NCBI GenBank assembly: GCA_021234155.1
Contig: JAJEKV010000275.1
Coordinates: 126,501-190,500 of the forward strand
Source of the DNA: Isoetes taiwanensis
Taxonomy: Eukaryota; Streptophyta; Lycopodiopsida; Isoetales; Isoetaceae
Length of the DNA stretch: 64,000 nt
Direction: 5' to 3'
The notes beneath the pieces were generated by a model. That model saw only the letters and a list, made by a program, of their open reading frames with translations. It had not been told where the DNA came from and searched no databases. Shown in pieces: positions 12,699 to 23,830 of the stretch; position 1 is the stretch's first letter; each line of letters begins with the position of its first letter. Position numbers and translations under genes: made by a program.

Positions 12699-12949
12699 TA
12701 ATGAACATAAACGGAAACGAAACTGAAGCAAACACAAAAGCTCTTTTGTATTATGAATTCTGGCCTTTTGAATACAACACGGTAACGGTGAATATGCCTG
12801 GATTGGCAACTGCACACCGCCATGCAAGCTTCCGTAGTTGGCTCCTAGACTGCTGGAACCCTATTTAGAAACAACAACAAAAAGGTCCGTGGACCTAACT
12901 GTCAACAAGACAATTACTTCTTGTCACATGACAATTGTAATATCCAATA
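12699..12949 (-). repeat. 5' LTR of the copia element
   Basis: 251 bp, the pair of 7884-8134. In element orientation it starts TATTGGATATTAC and ends TTCATTA, followed immediately by the primer site. Confidence 0.95.
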
Positions 12950-12954
12950 ATGTG
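12950..12954. repeat. Target site duplication ATGTG, right copy
   Basis: ATGTG directly follows the right LTR, matching 7879-7883. Confidence 0.85.
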
Positions 12955-12960
12955 AGCCAG

Positions 12961-13508
12961 GAATACCTGGAAAAGCTGAAGGAGATTTGGATTAAGAGAC
13001 ATAAAATCGATATTTAAAATCATAATTGTAAACTCGGAGGGGTATTGAGATGTTTGCAACTGTTCCACAACCACAAACTCTGCCATCATGACTACAGAAG
13101 AAGACATTAAATTCTACTTAGGCCGATGTAAGAAAACTGGTTCACTGGTCCACTAAATTATTATCGAGCTATTGATTTGGAAGGAATTTTTTACTCTTTG
13201 CATTTGCCTTTTATGTTTCTGATAAACACAATAAGTTTTGTAAATATTTGCAGAACTTGGGAGTTGAAGCTCTTTGTGCAGGAAAGGCAATAGATGTGCC
13301 GAGGTTGTTTATCCCCAGTGATCTGATGGGATCTATAACTTCGCAGGCACAAAAAAAGTACTTAGATGGTGGTGATTTTGCCAAAGCTGTTAACGTTTAG
13401 GATGTTGTGGTTGAAGATGCTGGGCATTTCATGCACGAAGAGAGAGCTTCTGTGGTCAAAGATCTTCTTACCGAGTTCTTAAGAACGTATAACTTTACGC
13501 CGAAATAA
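12961..13508 (+). pseudogene. Epoxide-hydrolase-like alpha/beta hydrolase, C-terminal part, degenerate
   Basis: Two coding blocks are visible. Block 1 (12961 to about 13172) begins at an AG acceptor-like site and reads, across frame changes, EPGKAEGDF-type sequence, then TEEDIKFYLGRCKKTGFTGP, a hallmark region of plant soluble epoxide hydrolases. Block 2 (13254-13508, after a TTTGCAG acceptor) reads NLGVEALCAGKAIDVPRLFI, then GGDFAKAVNV, a TAG stop (13398-13400), and DVVVEDAGHFMHEERASVVK with TAA at the end. GHF supplies the catalytic His of the family. The frame changes and stop make it a pseudogene. The copia element is just upstream, with its target duplication in what appears to be the preceding intron. 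The nucleophile-bearing N-terminal half was not found. Confidence 0.7.
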
Positions 13509-13545
13509 CGATCTTTAGCTGGTCATCACACCCATTCAATCCAAT

Positions 13546-14152
13546 TACAATATAGAAGTTGGGTCCGTTTCTTCCTCATTCGTGCATTTTCCTGGCGCCA
13601 CGTGGCGCAGCCAATACTGCGGAATGGCAGTTGGGTTAATGCATTCCGCCTGACCGGCTGCGCAGGTTAGGGTTCTTGGTTTTGTTTTTTAGGGTTCTTC
13701 ATTTTTAAGTCCGCCGCCAGTTCGTCAGAGGTGCAAATAGATCGTCCATTCTTCTTCAGATGAAGCAGGTTGCAAATAGATCGTCGATTCTTCATGCTCT
13801 GCACGCCATAACAGAGCATTTTTCTTGCCGGATCTTGAAGACCTGCTGTGTTTTGCCGGATCTTGAAACCCTGCACTGCTTTGCCGGATTTTTAAAGCCC
13901 TGCTCTGTGTTTTGCTGTGTTTTCGCCAGATCTTCCTGTGTTTTCGATGTGTTTTCGCCAGATCTTGAAGCCCTGCTCTGTTTCTTGCTATGTTTTCGCC
14001 AGATCTTACTGTGTTTTCGCCGGATTTTTGCTGTGTTTTCGCGGATCTTGAAGCCCCGAATCCCGGCCGGATTTTGAAGCCCCGCTCTGTTTTTGAAGCA
14101 TCGAAGCTTCGCCGGATCTGGCCGAGGAAGCGTCCCTAACTTCTATATTGTA
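13546..14152. mobile_element. TIR element A of the serial foldback array
   Basis: Terminal inverted repeats of about 30 bp: the left end TTACAATATAGAAGTTGGG plus GTTTCTTCCTC matches, reversed, the right end GAGGAAGCGTCC plus CTAACTTCTATATTGTAG. Inside are the palindrome GCGCCACGTGGCGC near 13595 and a minisatellite. No transposase is present, so it is a non-autonomous element. Confidence 0.6.
13805..14100. repeat. Minisatellite of about 30-40 bp units
   Basis: Degenerate units such as TTTTGCCGGATCTTGAAGCC and CTGCTCTGTGTTTTCGCC repeat about eight times. Open frames across it are repeat translations and not genes. A related fragment (GATCTTGAAGAGCTTCATTG then TTTTGCCGGAT) occurs near 45187. 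Confidence 0.65.
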
Positions 14153-14153
14153 G

Positions 14154-15360
14154 GGAATGGAGGTTGGGGCCTCCATTAAGTTTTCGGGTGACCGGCTCGG
14201 CTAACGGCCGTTCGCGGGCCCCCACTGAACCGGAATGGAGGCCCTAACCTCCATTCCTATACGTAAATGCAACAAGGTTGCATTCGCCATATCCGCCAAT
14301 GGCATTCGCCATCGGCTAAAGTTTCTTTGCCGGAAATCATTTGCGGGCCGTTCTTGAAGTTACTCACACCGTTCTTGAAGATTTACCTTCGATTCTTGAA
14401 GTTACCGGGTCTTGAAGATTTACCTCTCATTAGAGCCGTTTCTACCCCCGATTACGGAGATTTTACCTCGATTCGAGTTCGAAGGTGCGTAATGCAAACC
14501 AAGTTGCATCCACGTTATAAGAATGGCGGTTATCGCCGAGATTCGAGGAGGAATCGCCGACGCCAGCGCGGCCGCGAGGATTTCCTCGAATCGGCGAGAA
14601 CCGCCATTCTTATACAAAAGTTAGGTTCAATTCTCGCTTTGTTCTCCAATGCGCGGGACGCCACGTGGCGAACATTCAAACCCCGAATGTGGCGGCCGCG
14701 TTTCTTAGCGGCTGACAAACAACATCGAAGAAGATTTACCCCGTGATTCCAACAATTTACCCACCATTCGATCTATTTATCCAAAGATTCTGAACAAATT
14801 TACTGCCACAGAATTGAACCTAACCTATTTTTACGTTTCAATAATGGCCATCTACCTTGCATTAGGCATGGATGGAAGCACGCCGACGCTGGCCGGAGGC
14901 ATTGCTTCCATGCCGGAATGCAAGGTAGATGGCCGTTCTTGTATATGTAATAGCAACTTAGGTTGCATTCTGCCCTATCCGCCAATCATACAGCGCCATG
15001 TGGCATAGTTTCTCTTCCTGAATTCCTCCCTACCAACAAATGACGATTGCAAAATGATGGCGGATCAATAGCGGCAGCTCAGAGCGACGGATTTACATCA
15101 CATTCTGGCTGATTTACATCTCATTCTAGAGCATTTACCTGACATTCCGCCCTTCTATCCCTCATTTCGATATTTTTACCTGTGATTCTGAAGCTTTTAC
15201 CCCTATTTTATCGCTGATTCCAGAATTCTTACTGCCTACAGAATGCAACCTAAGTTGCTATCATGTTTCAAGAATGTTTGTTTAGCCCAGATTTTGGGCA
15301 TGTCGCGCGTCGGCATTTGAAATGCCCAGAATCTGGGCAACACAAACATCCTTGTATACG
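14154..15360. repeat. Array of hairpins alternating with TIR elements
   Basis: Four hairpins of about 95-105 bp occur in a row: 14154-14257, 14512-14616, 14843-14937 and 15260-15355, each with 25-40 bp arms and a GC-rich loop, three of them containing GACGC or CGTCGG. The spacers 14257-14515, 14616-14843 and 14937-15262 each have inverted ends, for example GCAACTTAGGTTGCATTC near 14953 versus GAATGCAACCTAAGTTGC near 15240. Two of the spacers carry a CGCCACGTGGCG-like palindrome (near 14657 and 14992) and repeated ATTTACC...ATTC motifs. Open frames on both strands here are mirror products of the hairpins. Confidence 0.7.
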
Positions 15361-16180
15361 TAAAGTACACCTAGGCCATGTTCTACTCCTATATTGAATA
15401 TGGTGCTGACACGTGAAATGTTTTCAAACCCGAAAAATGTTGTAAAGTTGGTGGTATTTAACTTTTTATCAGAAAGTCTAGTAACAATTTTTTAAGGTTG
15501 AGTAAAATACTACAGAATGACTTGTAGAATGCAAGTAAAAAGTTTTGTACTCACCTTAAAGTTTTATAGTGACAAAACAAACATACTCTCTCATCTCCTC
15601 ATACTCTCTCATCTCCTCCTCCCCCAATTCTTTCCACATATCAACCTCAAAATCCTCTTCATTATCTTCGTCTTCTAGATCAAGACTAATTTCTACATTT
15701 CCTATTGCCTGATTAATATTCAGGACAAAAGAAGTGCTCCACAATCACTTGTACATGAATCAACCATACAGGCTGATACACAGTTAAAACTTCAAACAAA
15801 ACATGAGAATACAAACAGAAGAACACAAAAATGCCATAATATGCTGCCATTACAACCTTACTACTCCTCAAGAACCTGGAAAACAAAGCAAATGTGAGTA
15901 AAAATAGAAAAAAGACACTAAATAAGAATAAAACTAACAAATTAATTGCTGCATGTTGGATATTCTCGACAAAAACTACAGAAAACACAACCTACGCCCA
16001 AAGGAACTTGCTGAAACTCGCTCTGACCTACAGACCTCGAAAAATATGTTGAATCTGCTATCGAAATCAAGCATGCAAGACATGTTCTTGCATTTCTTAC
16101 CACTAAACCGCAAAAAGAACACTTACACAAGCAGCGCCAGCAAGCAAGCAAGAAACTAGCAAGAAACTGAGGCGCCAGCA
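15361..16180. other. No supported gene; possible decayed minus-strand coding
   Basis: Only short frames are seen. One at 15556-15744 (minus) is acidic (DLEDEDNEEDFEVDMWKELG) and might be a transposase remnant, but there is nothing to identify it. I see no other structure in 15361-15555 or 15990-16130. Confidence 0.3.
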
Positions 16181-16400
16181 CCATCGCTAATCCGACAGAG
16201 CTTCGTCATTGCAGAGAAAACCAAAACTAAGCAAGAAAATGCGAAGAAACTGAAGCGCTAAGTCGCCAAAATATGCAACAACATATGGCGCACCTCCCTA
16301 ACAAAAGAAAATACAAAAATCTTGCTTCTACTGTGCCAGCACCATCGCCAATCCGGCAGAGCCTCCGACATTGCAAGGCACAGAGAAAAAGGGGCTAAGA
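16160..16400. repeat. Direct repeat pair, GCCAGCACCATCGC-type
   Basis: A block of about 50 bp starting GCGCCAGCACCATCGCTAAT (16170) recurs at 16335 as TGCCAGCACCATCGCCAATC, followed in both by CGGCAGAGC/CGACAGAGC and CATTGCA. Confidence 0.6.
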
Positions 16401-16487
16401 TATGAGCCGCCAATGTCTTTTATACCATGGCCGACGTGGCAATGACATGGCAAAACGTTGCCTATGTGTATTCTACGTTAAGGTAAC

Positions 16488-16580
16488 GCCCTTTTAGTGG
16501 GCTTTCTGCATTGTCAAGTGGGCCTCCGCACTGACGCGCATCGGCCCACTTTCCAATGCAGGAAGTCCAATAAAAGGGCT
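16488..16580. repeat. Foldback hairpin element
   Basis: Arms of about 38 bp: GCCCTTTTAGTGGGCTTTCT plus GCATTG on the left pairs with CAATGCAGGAAGTCC plus AATAAAAGGGC on the right. It is of the same size and style as the hairpins at 14.1-15.4 kb. Confidence 0.6.
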
Positions 16581-16599
16581 TTCTCTTGTACTTAATATA

Positions 16600-18130
16600 G
16601 TTTATACCGCTTGGAGAGGAAAAACCAGAATAATTCTTCTTTACCTCCAAAAAAGAAAATTGTGACCCTCTTCTACTTCAGAGGTACCCGAAGCCAAATT
16701 TTCATAAGCTACATGTTTTTTTTACAAAAATTGAAAGTCCTGCCCAAACCCTGCATGCCACCATCAGCAACATCCGAAAGCCACATCTGAAAGTCACGTG
16801 TGGCCATGCCTACTAAGTCTGGCCACATGCTAATTTTTTTTGGAAGCCTCCGTATACCACCGTAAATTTTTTCGGAGGCCTCCGTATATTTTCTTGGGAA
16901 CCCATCCACTCGATTGTTAATAGAACCCCTTCCTTAATCATTTCTTAACAGCATTACAGCGAAGATCCTACGCCAAAGAGCTGGTTCGGAAATGGGTTTA
17001 CGCATTGGGACAGCCAACACGCAATGATCCAGCATTTTGAATCAATGGATCAAGAACCGTAGGCGAATAACTCCATTTTAAAAGCTCCAAAACCTAAATT
17101 CGTTGCCAAATCCTACAAGGATTCATCTACATATTCGAGTTCTCTTGTCGGAATGCCTCTGCATTCATGCCTTGTTGATGGTCTGTGAAAAGATCAGATC
17201 TGGCATAGATAATGAATGGCAGATAATCCTGTAAATTTTAACCTTGAAATCCGATTCTTTAGATGACTTTTTCATTCGGCATTCGATTTGAATCATTCCG
17301 GCATTCTATTGCTCCGTCATTCAGCTTTCTGCTTTCTGTTAACCTCTTCTATTAAATGTTCGTCTGCCTTAACGGGTAGTTAACTGGATGTTAACCAATC
17401 TGTTAAGAAAGGGGGACAAAATACAGGTACGAAAAAGTGGCCTCTGCATTGAAGTCGGAGGCATCCACCCCCATTTTTAAGGAAAAATGGGGTGGGGGGC
17501 CTAAAAAAGTGGCATGTGGTCGTGCCTACTTTTTCGCATTTTAAAACAGGCCGAATATAGGCATAATTTGAAGGTACCGTTTATTACACATACACAAAAT
17601 AAAATCTTAGTGTTATCCTTCCCTTTTAGACAGGGTTCAAAAAATATTTTCTTTCCTATATAAAGCAGTGTCCTATTTCTGTTCTCACATATTTTCTTCC
17701 TTGAAAACCACAACATGACACAGGTGTAGACTCATTCATTGCGGGCATTTATGGAGGGCATTAAGAAACTTATTTATTGCCGATCATTTTTTTGTTCTCA
17801 CACATTTTGTCCCTTTAAAATTACTTGGACGAGACGTATACATACTTATTTATTAGGGAGGATTTTGTGACGTCGACATCTCATTTATTACAGAGTGACG
17901 TCGACCTTTAGGCATTAAATGAAGTCGATGGATTGATTTATTGCAAAAGATTTACATGCCATGCTGCTGCCAGAATTTGAAAGCCCTGTTTTCGTCACGG
18001 TTTCTCTCCTTGGGAGTGATTTCACAAGATCTCAGATGTTCTACTTAATTCTAACAAAAAATATTGTCTTTCAAAATTGACAGCGGTATTTTGAAGTGTA
18101 TTCGGCTTGGATTTAGCAAAGATTTAGTTG
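16600..18130. other. Intergenic stretch without a supported gene
   Basis: Contains a short direct repeat (GGAAGCCTCCGTATA near 16840, GGAGGCCTCCGTATA near 16875) and a small perfect hairpin (CCACCCCCATTTTT near 17467 with AAAAATGGGGTGG). No homology-bearing frame was recognised. Confidence 0.5.
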
Positions 18131-18133
18131 GAT

Positions 18134-18452
18134 CTAGCTTGGATCAAAGCGGAACTGCCATGCCTGTAAATGGTTTCGTGCAAATCTAAGCTTAAAATTG
18201 AAGCATTTCAAGATTGATCCTTCAGGCGGAGCTGGCTGCAATTGCCGGCTTGGCGACGCGCTGGAGTTCGCTTTGTCGGCTGGCGAGTGGCGACGCACTG
18301 GCGATTCAAACACCTTCCAATTTGAAGAGCCAGAGCAAGCAAAAAAAGCAACCTGTGATACAATCCGATACTCTGTAGCTGCTTCATACCCCAGCTCCAA
18401 CTCCTGCGACAGATTGAAATTCAATCTGGAGGACTCCTACAGGTCTTTCTAA
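18134..18452. other. Overlapping open frames on both strands, unassigned
   Basis: Frames of 96 codons (minus) and 84 codons (plus) overlap. Neither has a recognisable domain or clear start context, and composition is balanced. I keep it as a weak candidate only. Confidence 0.15.
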
Positions 18453-19480
18453 GCAAATCCGGCTCACGGCAGACAGATCCGAGCCTTGGCAATACCACTT
18501 GTGTTCAAAAACTGAAATCCCTTTTTCCTATTTTTGTTCGACCACATGATTCGATGACACTTGCAAGTTTTGGCAGCAACTCCACCCTCTATGTCTGCTT
18601 ACTTCGTCGAATCATCTCCCTACTCTTTAATCATTTCGCCTGATGCAATCTTAACCTCTGCTATTTTTGACATCCGCTGCCTTGTGAAGAGGCAAGAATC
18701 CCGTCTCTTGCAGTAGAATTTGATAGGGCATACTATAACTTGCACCATGGTTATATAGAAATGTATAAAACCTGATTGGGATTATTAGTTATGGATTTAG
18801 ATTTTGGGACAGTTTCAAAGGTGGAAAAGAATGTTTCATATTTTTATGTTTGGTTATCCTACCACGTATGGAGGCTCAAATTTGAAATTTCCCAAGCATA
18901 GGCATGAGCAATGCAATTATTTTAACTTTCACATGTCTAGAACTGTCATTGTTTCAACTTAACAATATTTGGTGGAGAGAAATGTTCGCAGTGGCCAAGG
19001 CCGCCGCGATAAATTTCTTGTAGATGTAACCAAAAAATTTGCCATTTTATATTTATATGTACCGGCTTTTACATAATCAAACTGGAAACTGCAGTTCCAA
19101 AACAAAGTTGCTGGAACAAAAATATACACAGTAACTGAAAAAAAGGATCAAACTATACTAAACTAGGTGTTGACTTGGCTGCCCATTATATACATGGCGA
19201 TTTGCCTTCTCCTTCCAAATTTTGATAGATTTTGTGAAGTTAAAATCATTAGCACATGGAGGACCATTTATAGTTATGCAAATAGATGAATCTAGGCTGT
19301 CGACACTCAATGCAAACGCCATTTATCTTTTATGCTTGTCCTGTTGCTGAATACTCTCGCATATGGCATTGCTTGCACATTGGACCATGGCAATCTGAAA
19401 CAATGACAAAATATTCCTAAATCTTAATGCATTTGATGGATTTGATGCAATCAGCATGCACACATTCTCAAGATCTTTGT
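18453..19480. other. Intergenic; one dispersed repeat end
   Basis: No coding signal. At 18997-19022 lies AAGGCCGCCGCGATAAATTT plus CTTGTA; its exact reverse complement is at 43829-43855, and both copies are flanked by AGAGAAATGTTC. Confidence 0.5.
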
Positions 19481-19499
19481 GAGCCCAATTTGCCATAGC

Positions 19500-20830
19500 A
19501 TGAATTTTGAATATTCTCTTCTTAGCACTGTTGAGTCTACCAAAGGAGGTACTTCTTGCTGCAATCCCCTCACATTCTTCATTGTGCCATAGAATTCAAT
19601 AAGTGCTTCTAAACTACTCTCACCAAATATGCGTGCTTTAATAGAATTTCTTGGAAAGCACTAAAATGTTGCAAAATAGATGTATCTTCAAATCTGGCCT
19701 GCAAAAAATCACACATTGCTTTAGCAAACCTTTTTTGATGTGCAATGGCAATCTCCAAATATGCTCCATCTATTTACTCTTGATATTTTGCATCCTCTAT
19801 ACACTAAAAATCGTTCAGGAGATCCAAAATTTGGAATTATGGGGTATCCTCTTCTATCCTTCTGAAATGCATTCAAGTCTGTTGTTGGTTCAGTCACATA
19901 GTACAATTGAATGCCATATATAGTACGTTTCACATATTCTGGCACGCATGTTATGCCAACATAATCAGCTTGAAATAACTTACTTAATATTGTGAGACCA
20001 CCAAGGATGTCTGCCAAAGTGCTGAAATTAACAACCTGTTTCTAAATACCACATGATTCCATTTCGGTGTACTTCAAAACAACAAGTAAATCATCACATA
20101 GCTTACTTATGGCATTGTGCCTACTCAACCAACGGGTTGGTTTGCTGTGTCACACACATATTCTTCAAGCAAAACCTATAATTTTTCATATCTTTTACTA
20201 TTAAAAGAAAAGTGGCCAGCAATGGCATTCACAAGGTTTTCTATTTCTTCTAACCATTTCATGTTGTCTTTCTTAGATGCATCAACCACGACCAGATTTG
20301 CATGATGTGCAATATAATGAATAGATGTTAAGAAAGGGCATCTCTGTTTCAATCTCAGAGCAACATCTGTGTTCTTCCCTGTCATAGTTGAGGCACTATC
20401 GGAACCAAATGCCACCAATATATACATGTCAAAACCAGCATCATGTTGAAGATAATTCAATAAGGATTCGAACAATGAGGCAGCACAAGCATCTTTCACT
20501 CTCAAAATGCCAATGAAATTGTGCTTAGGCTCATCACGATCCTCCAAATAGCTAATGCATAATACAATGTGCTGCTGCGAGGCAATATCAGTAGACTCGT
20601 CAACTTGCAATCCAAAGAACGGGCTGCCCTTTACTTTTGCTACTAAAGATGAGTGCAAACTAGCACTTATACAGCAAATGAAAGCTTGACAAACATAGTC
20701 ATTGTGATATAACTATTTAATAATAGATGAATAACCTGTGATTTGAAGAAGATTAACTACATGGTCAAAGTCATTGAATGACCAGGTTCTAGGTGCTACA
20801 ATGTATGCTCTCCTGAACAAATTCAATATT
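19500..20830 (-). pseudogene. hAT-family transposase of the ZNF862/DUF4371 type, degenerate
   Basis: Three homologous blocks are in order on the minus strand. 20705-20820 reads NLFRRAYIVAPRTWSFNDFD. 20176-20658 reads LQVDESTDIASQQHIVLCIS, GSDSASTMTGKNTDVALRLK and LTSIHYIAHHANLVV, typical of the DDE first-Asp region and the zinc/catalytic segment of these domesticated-looking hAT proteins. 19721-20040 reads STLADILGGLTILSKLFQ. Several stops separate the blocks and no BED finger or intact dimerisation domain is seen. The family normally cuts and pastes DNA with 8-bp target duplications; element ends were not found. Confidence 0.75.
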
Positions 20831-20839
20831 ATCAACAGA

Positions 20840-21420
20840 TTCCACTGTAGGATCGAGATCAATCTGGACCGTAAGATCATGTAGGATCTATCTAAAACAA
20901 TGTGAGTTGTAGGATCTCAGACCGACGATCAGGATCAAACTCTCCTTAAGGCTCGAGCATGCAATGTGAGTCATAGGATCTTATACCAAGATACAAGATC
21001 AATCTGAACTGTATGATCACGTAGGATATATCTAAAGCAATGTGAGCCGTAGGATCTTGAACCGACGGTCAGGATCAAATGACTCTAGATTCCAGGATCG
21101 AGATCAATTTGGACTGTAGGATCACGTAGGATATATCTAAAGCAATGTGAGCCATAGGATCTTGGATGGGCGACCAGGATCAAATAAATCTGGACTGTAG
21201 GATACATAGAAACTCCTAAATCTGTAGGACCCACCTGAAGCAACGTGAGCCATAGGATCTCAGATCGACGGTCCAGACCAATTGAACTTAGACCGTAGGA
21301 TCGATTACATATGTTACATGAAAACTCTCAAAGTCGTGTGGGCCGTAGGTTACGTCCCAAAGCGACGTGAATCGTAGAATCCGACTCGCAGTCTAGATAG
21401 GGCACATAAGAACATATATA
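20840..21420. repeat. Tandem repeat, about 85-125 bp degenerate units
   Basis: Five to six units share GATCAATCTGGACTGTAGGATC, CACGTAGGATATATCTAAAG, CAATGTGAGCCGTAGGATCT and GACGGTCAGGATCAAA in that order, with unit length varying. It abuts the end of the hAT remnant. The GATC-rich motif recurs on average every 20-30 bp. Confidence 0.75.
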
Positions 21421-22142
21421 GGAAGATGATATGGAAATATATATAGAAATGGATAAATGATTATAACTGGCATGGTATACTCCAAAATGGGCTGATACTG
21501 GTTCTCGATATATCGTCCAGTGGTAGTAGAGTTTGGCTTTTTCTTTGACTATCCCCTTCCTTCTCTCAGCTTTAGACATCAATTAGGTCACCAAGTTTAT
21601 AGGAAATTTGCTTGGTTCATATGGTTTTCAAAGGGAAGACAAAGGTATAAATATGCGAGGGAGTTTAATTAGGGCTTCAACTGTTCATTTAAAGCAAAAC
21701 ATGAAGCAATGTGGCGTTTTCTTCTTGTCACCGATCTTTATTTGCGACTTCTTATAGAAGCTATCCTCATGGCAATGGCGAATCAAGTCTTTTCCTTATG
21801 CACGAGAGTTCTTCCCTGATTGTGTGCTTTGAAAACATGATTGAGCTTTTCAAACAATTTTTTTACTTGCTCCATTTGTTCTTCTAGATGTAGTACTTGA
21901 AAAACTGGATAAAATGGTTTTACGCTTCTGGTTGGTAGGGCTTCTTCTGGATCATTCTTGTGGATTGTTTAAGGATAGTTTTCGCACATCTGTTATTTGT
22001 TAAATTTGTACACATGGCATTTATATACAGATAGTGGGTTGGTTTCACCAAGTTTCCACTAGTAGATCTATGACAAGGCCATATCCATTATCAACAAACA
22101 AACATAAACTGGATAATATGTATTTATGGTATTAGGCAAGAA

Positions 22143-22556
22143 TCAGCCCTTACTATGGCTTACAGAATTGAACTGTTCTTTGGGTGCAGCACATCCGATT
22201 ACATCAGACTCCGGACTAACAGATGCGCCCTGTTGTGCTGTCGTGGATGCTTTGTTGGATAAGGTGACTGGACTGTCACATGTATTCTTCACACTCCCAC
22301 TTGTCTGCAGTGCGGTTGAATCTTCATCCCTATAACCTACACCCAAAACTCCAAGTGATCTTCTGTGTTTCTCAAGCTTCTCCTTGGCTAGAGGTTTAGC
22401 AAAAATATCTGCTACCATGTCCTCCGTTTGCAGAATGAGAACTTCATCTTGCACTTGCTCTCTTATAAAATGATATTGAGTCTGAATGTGCTTTGTTCTT
22501 GCATGATATCTTGGGTTCTTCTTAAGTGCAATTGAACCTTGATTATCATTGTTGGA
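22143..22556 (-). pseudogene. Copia RNase H C-terminal fragment
   Basis: The minus strand reads NNDNQGSIALKKNPRYHART, KHIQTQYHFIREQVQDEV and DMVADIFAKPLAKEKLEKHR, the standard end of a copia polyprotein, followed by a 50-codon Ser/Thr-rich extension. It belongs to a different copia lineage from the full element at 7.9-12.9 kb (ADIFAKPL versus ADVLTKPL). The rest of the element is missing. Confidence 0.85.
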
Positions 22557-22742
22557 TCTGCCACACTATCATGAAACTATAATTTAAGTAGCAAGTAAAT
22601 TGGGATTATGTCTTGATTTTGGGATACATTTTATATTGCAAGTTTTTAGTAACTTGATTAACTTCACGCAAACTTAAAATCACACACCTTAACATAAATT
22701 CACACACCTTTACTTAAAATTACAAATCATATATCACACTGC

Positions 22743-23830
22743 TCAGGTAGTACACAATTTTTTATAATTGTGACTGATACATATTAATGAAGAAAGCATA
22801 TTTACATAGAATTTTTCCTCTAGCATCCCCAACGATATGAAAGCCTTATTCACATCTTGAAGTATTGTAACTCTCACATTTCTACCTAGAATAGTTTTTG
22901 GAGTCCACGAGTACAATACTGTTTCAATGTCTAGCCAAAGATCAGGATCACAAGGATTTATCCTCCACCTCTTTGTCCAACAATCTGAATATCTTTCTTT
23001 ATCGGTGACATTACTCAACTGATGCACTGGACACCACCATTCCACGCGCACCTTATTGAAGTTAACATTACCTTCTTCTTTGCAAATATTCGAGATGGTG
23101 TATCCCAGCCACACTTGATAGGTCTCTAGATCTGCTGGTTTTACTACTACAAATTGATGGCACTCCATGTCAGTAGAAGGTTCGTAACAATCCATGCCTA
23201 GTTATTTTGGTCTATCCTTCTTAGGACCAACATAGCGTTTGTCAGATTGAGGAGGAGCATATGCCTTAACAATGCTACTAATAGTGCCATCATCTTCGTA
23301 AGCACCTGCTAATGTTTTCCACCCACTTTTAGGGAACCACCCTTCTTAAGCTCTTTTGAGGATGTGTCTACCTCATCCAACAAGTTAATCACCTTCTTCC
23401 AGTAATCTATCAATGCACAATTAGCCTCATCCAAATTAGTTTGCCAATGCTTGATGTAGTCATTGATGCCATCCTTAGTCAATCCCAACTGCTTCACTTC
23501 TTCAGTTGGTTTTAAAGCTTTTGGTTGACCTGAAGGTATCATAGGCTTGCCATTCGCATCCTTGTGCCAAATGTTTGCCCCTCCTCTCCACTTCTCCTCT
23601 GAAGGTCTCATTTTCCATTGCATAATTGTTCTCTCACCCAAAAAGTAAATTGAAGAGGTCTAGAGTGACCTTCCATGTCGAGAACATAACCATCCACAAA
23701 ACTCTTCCAATTAGGCACTTCTTCTATGAAAGATCCTATAGGAGACTAGAAAAAGTGCCCAACGTTGCTGGGCTATCAGGCAATTGTTGGGTTATAAAGC
23801 GTCGTTGGTCATTATTATGCTGTAAAGTTT
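22743..23830 (-). pseudogene. Unidentified protein-coding remnant with a Trp/Cys-rich C-terminal region
   Basis: Reading across frames on the minus strand gives a continuous protein-like sequence. 23830-23640: FITQQLPDSPATLGTFSSL and WKSFVDGYVLDMEGHSRPLQ. 23641-23309: PSEEKWRGGANIWHKDANGK then a helical stretch ending DEVDTSSKELKKG. Next, KTLAGAYEDDGTISSIVKAY and a TAA. 23195-22743: CHQFVVVKPADLETYQVWLG, KVRVEWWCPVH, CWTKRWRINPCDPDLWLDIE. At least two frame changes and one stop break it. I do not recognise the family; position between copia and Helitron debris suggests a transposon accessory protein, but that is a guess. Confidence 0.45.

Larger units (their letters stand above)
7884..12949 (-). 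mobile_element. Young Ty1/copia LTR retrotransposon, reverse orientation
   Basis: Complete 5.07 kb element: 251-bp LTRs at both ends, a 5-bp ATGTG target duplication, an initiator-Met tRNA primer site beside the 5' LTR, a purine tract beside the 3' LTR, and gag-protease-integrase-RT-RNase H order (copia order) between. Only one difference between the two LTRs is visible (A versus G at the 15th base), so insertion was recent. The LTR termini read TA...TA instead of TG...CA. The internal coding region carries a frame change in gag and an in-frame stop late in RNase H, so the copy is probably non-autonomous. It lies just upstream of epoxide-hydrolase-like exon sequence, apparently in an intron. 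Confidence 0.95.

Noticed and set aside
14267-14985. GC-rich frames on both strands in the hairpin array
   Set aside because: They mirror each other because of the inverted repeats and encode only Arg-rich low-information sequence.
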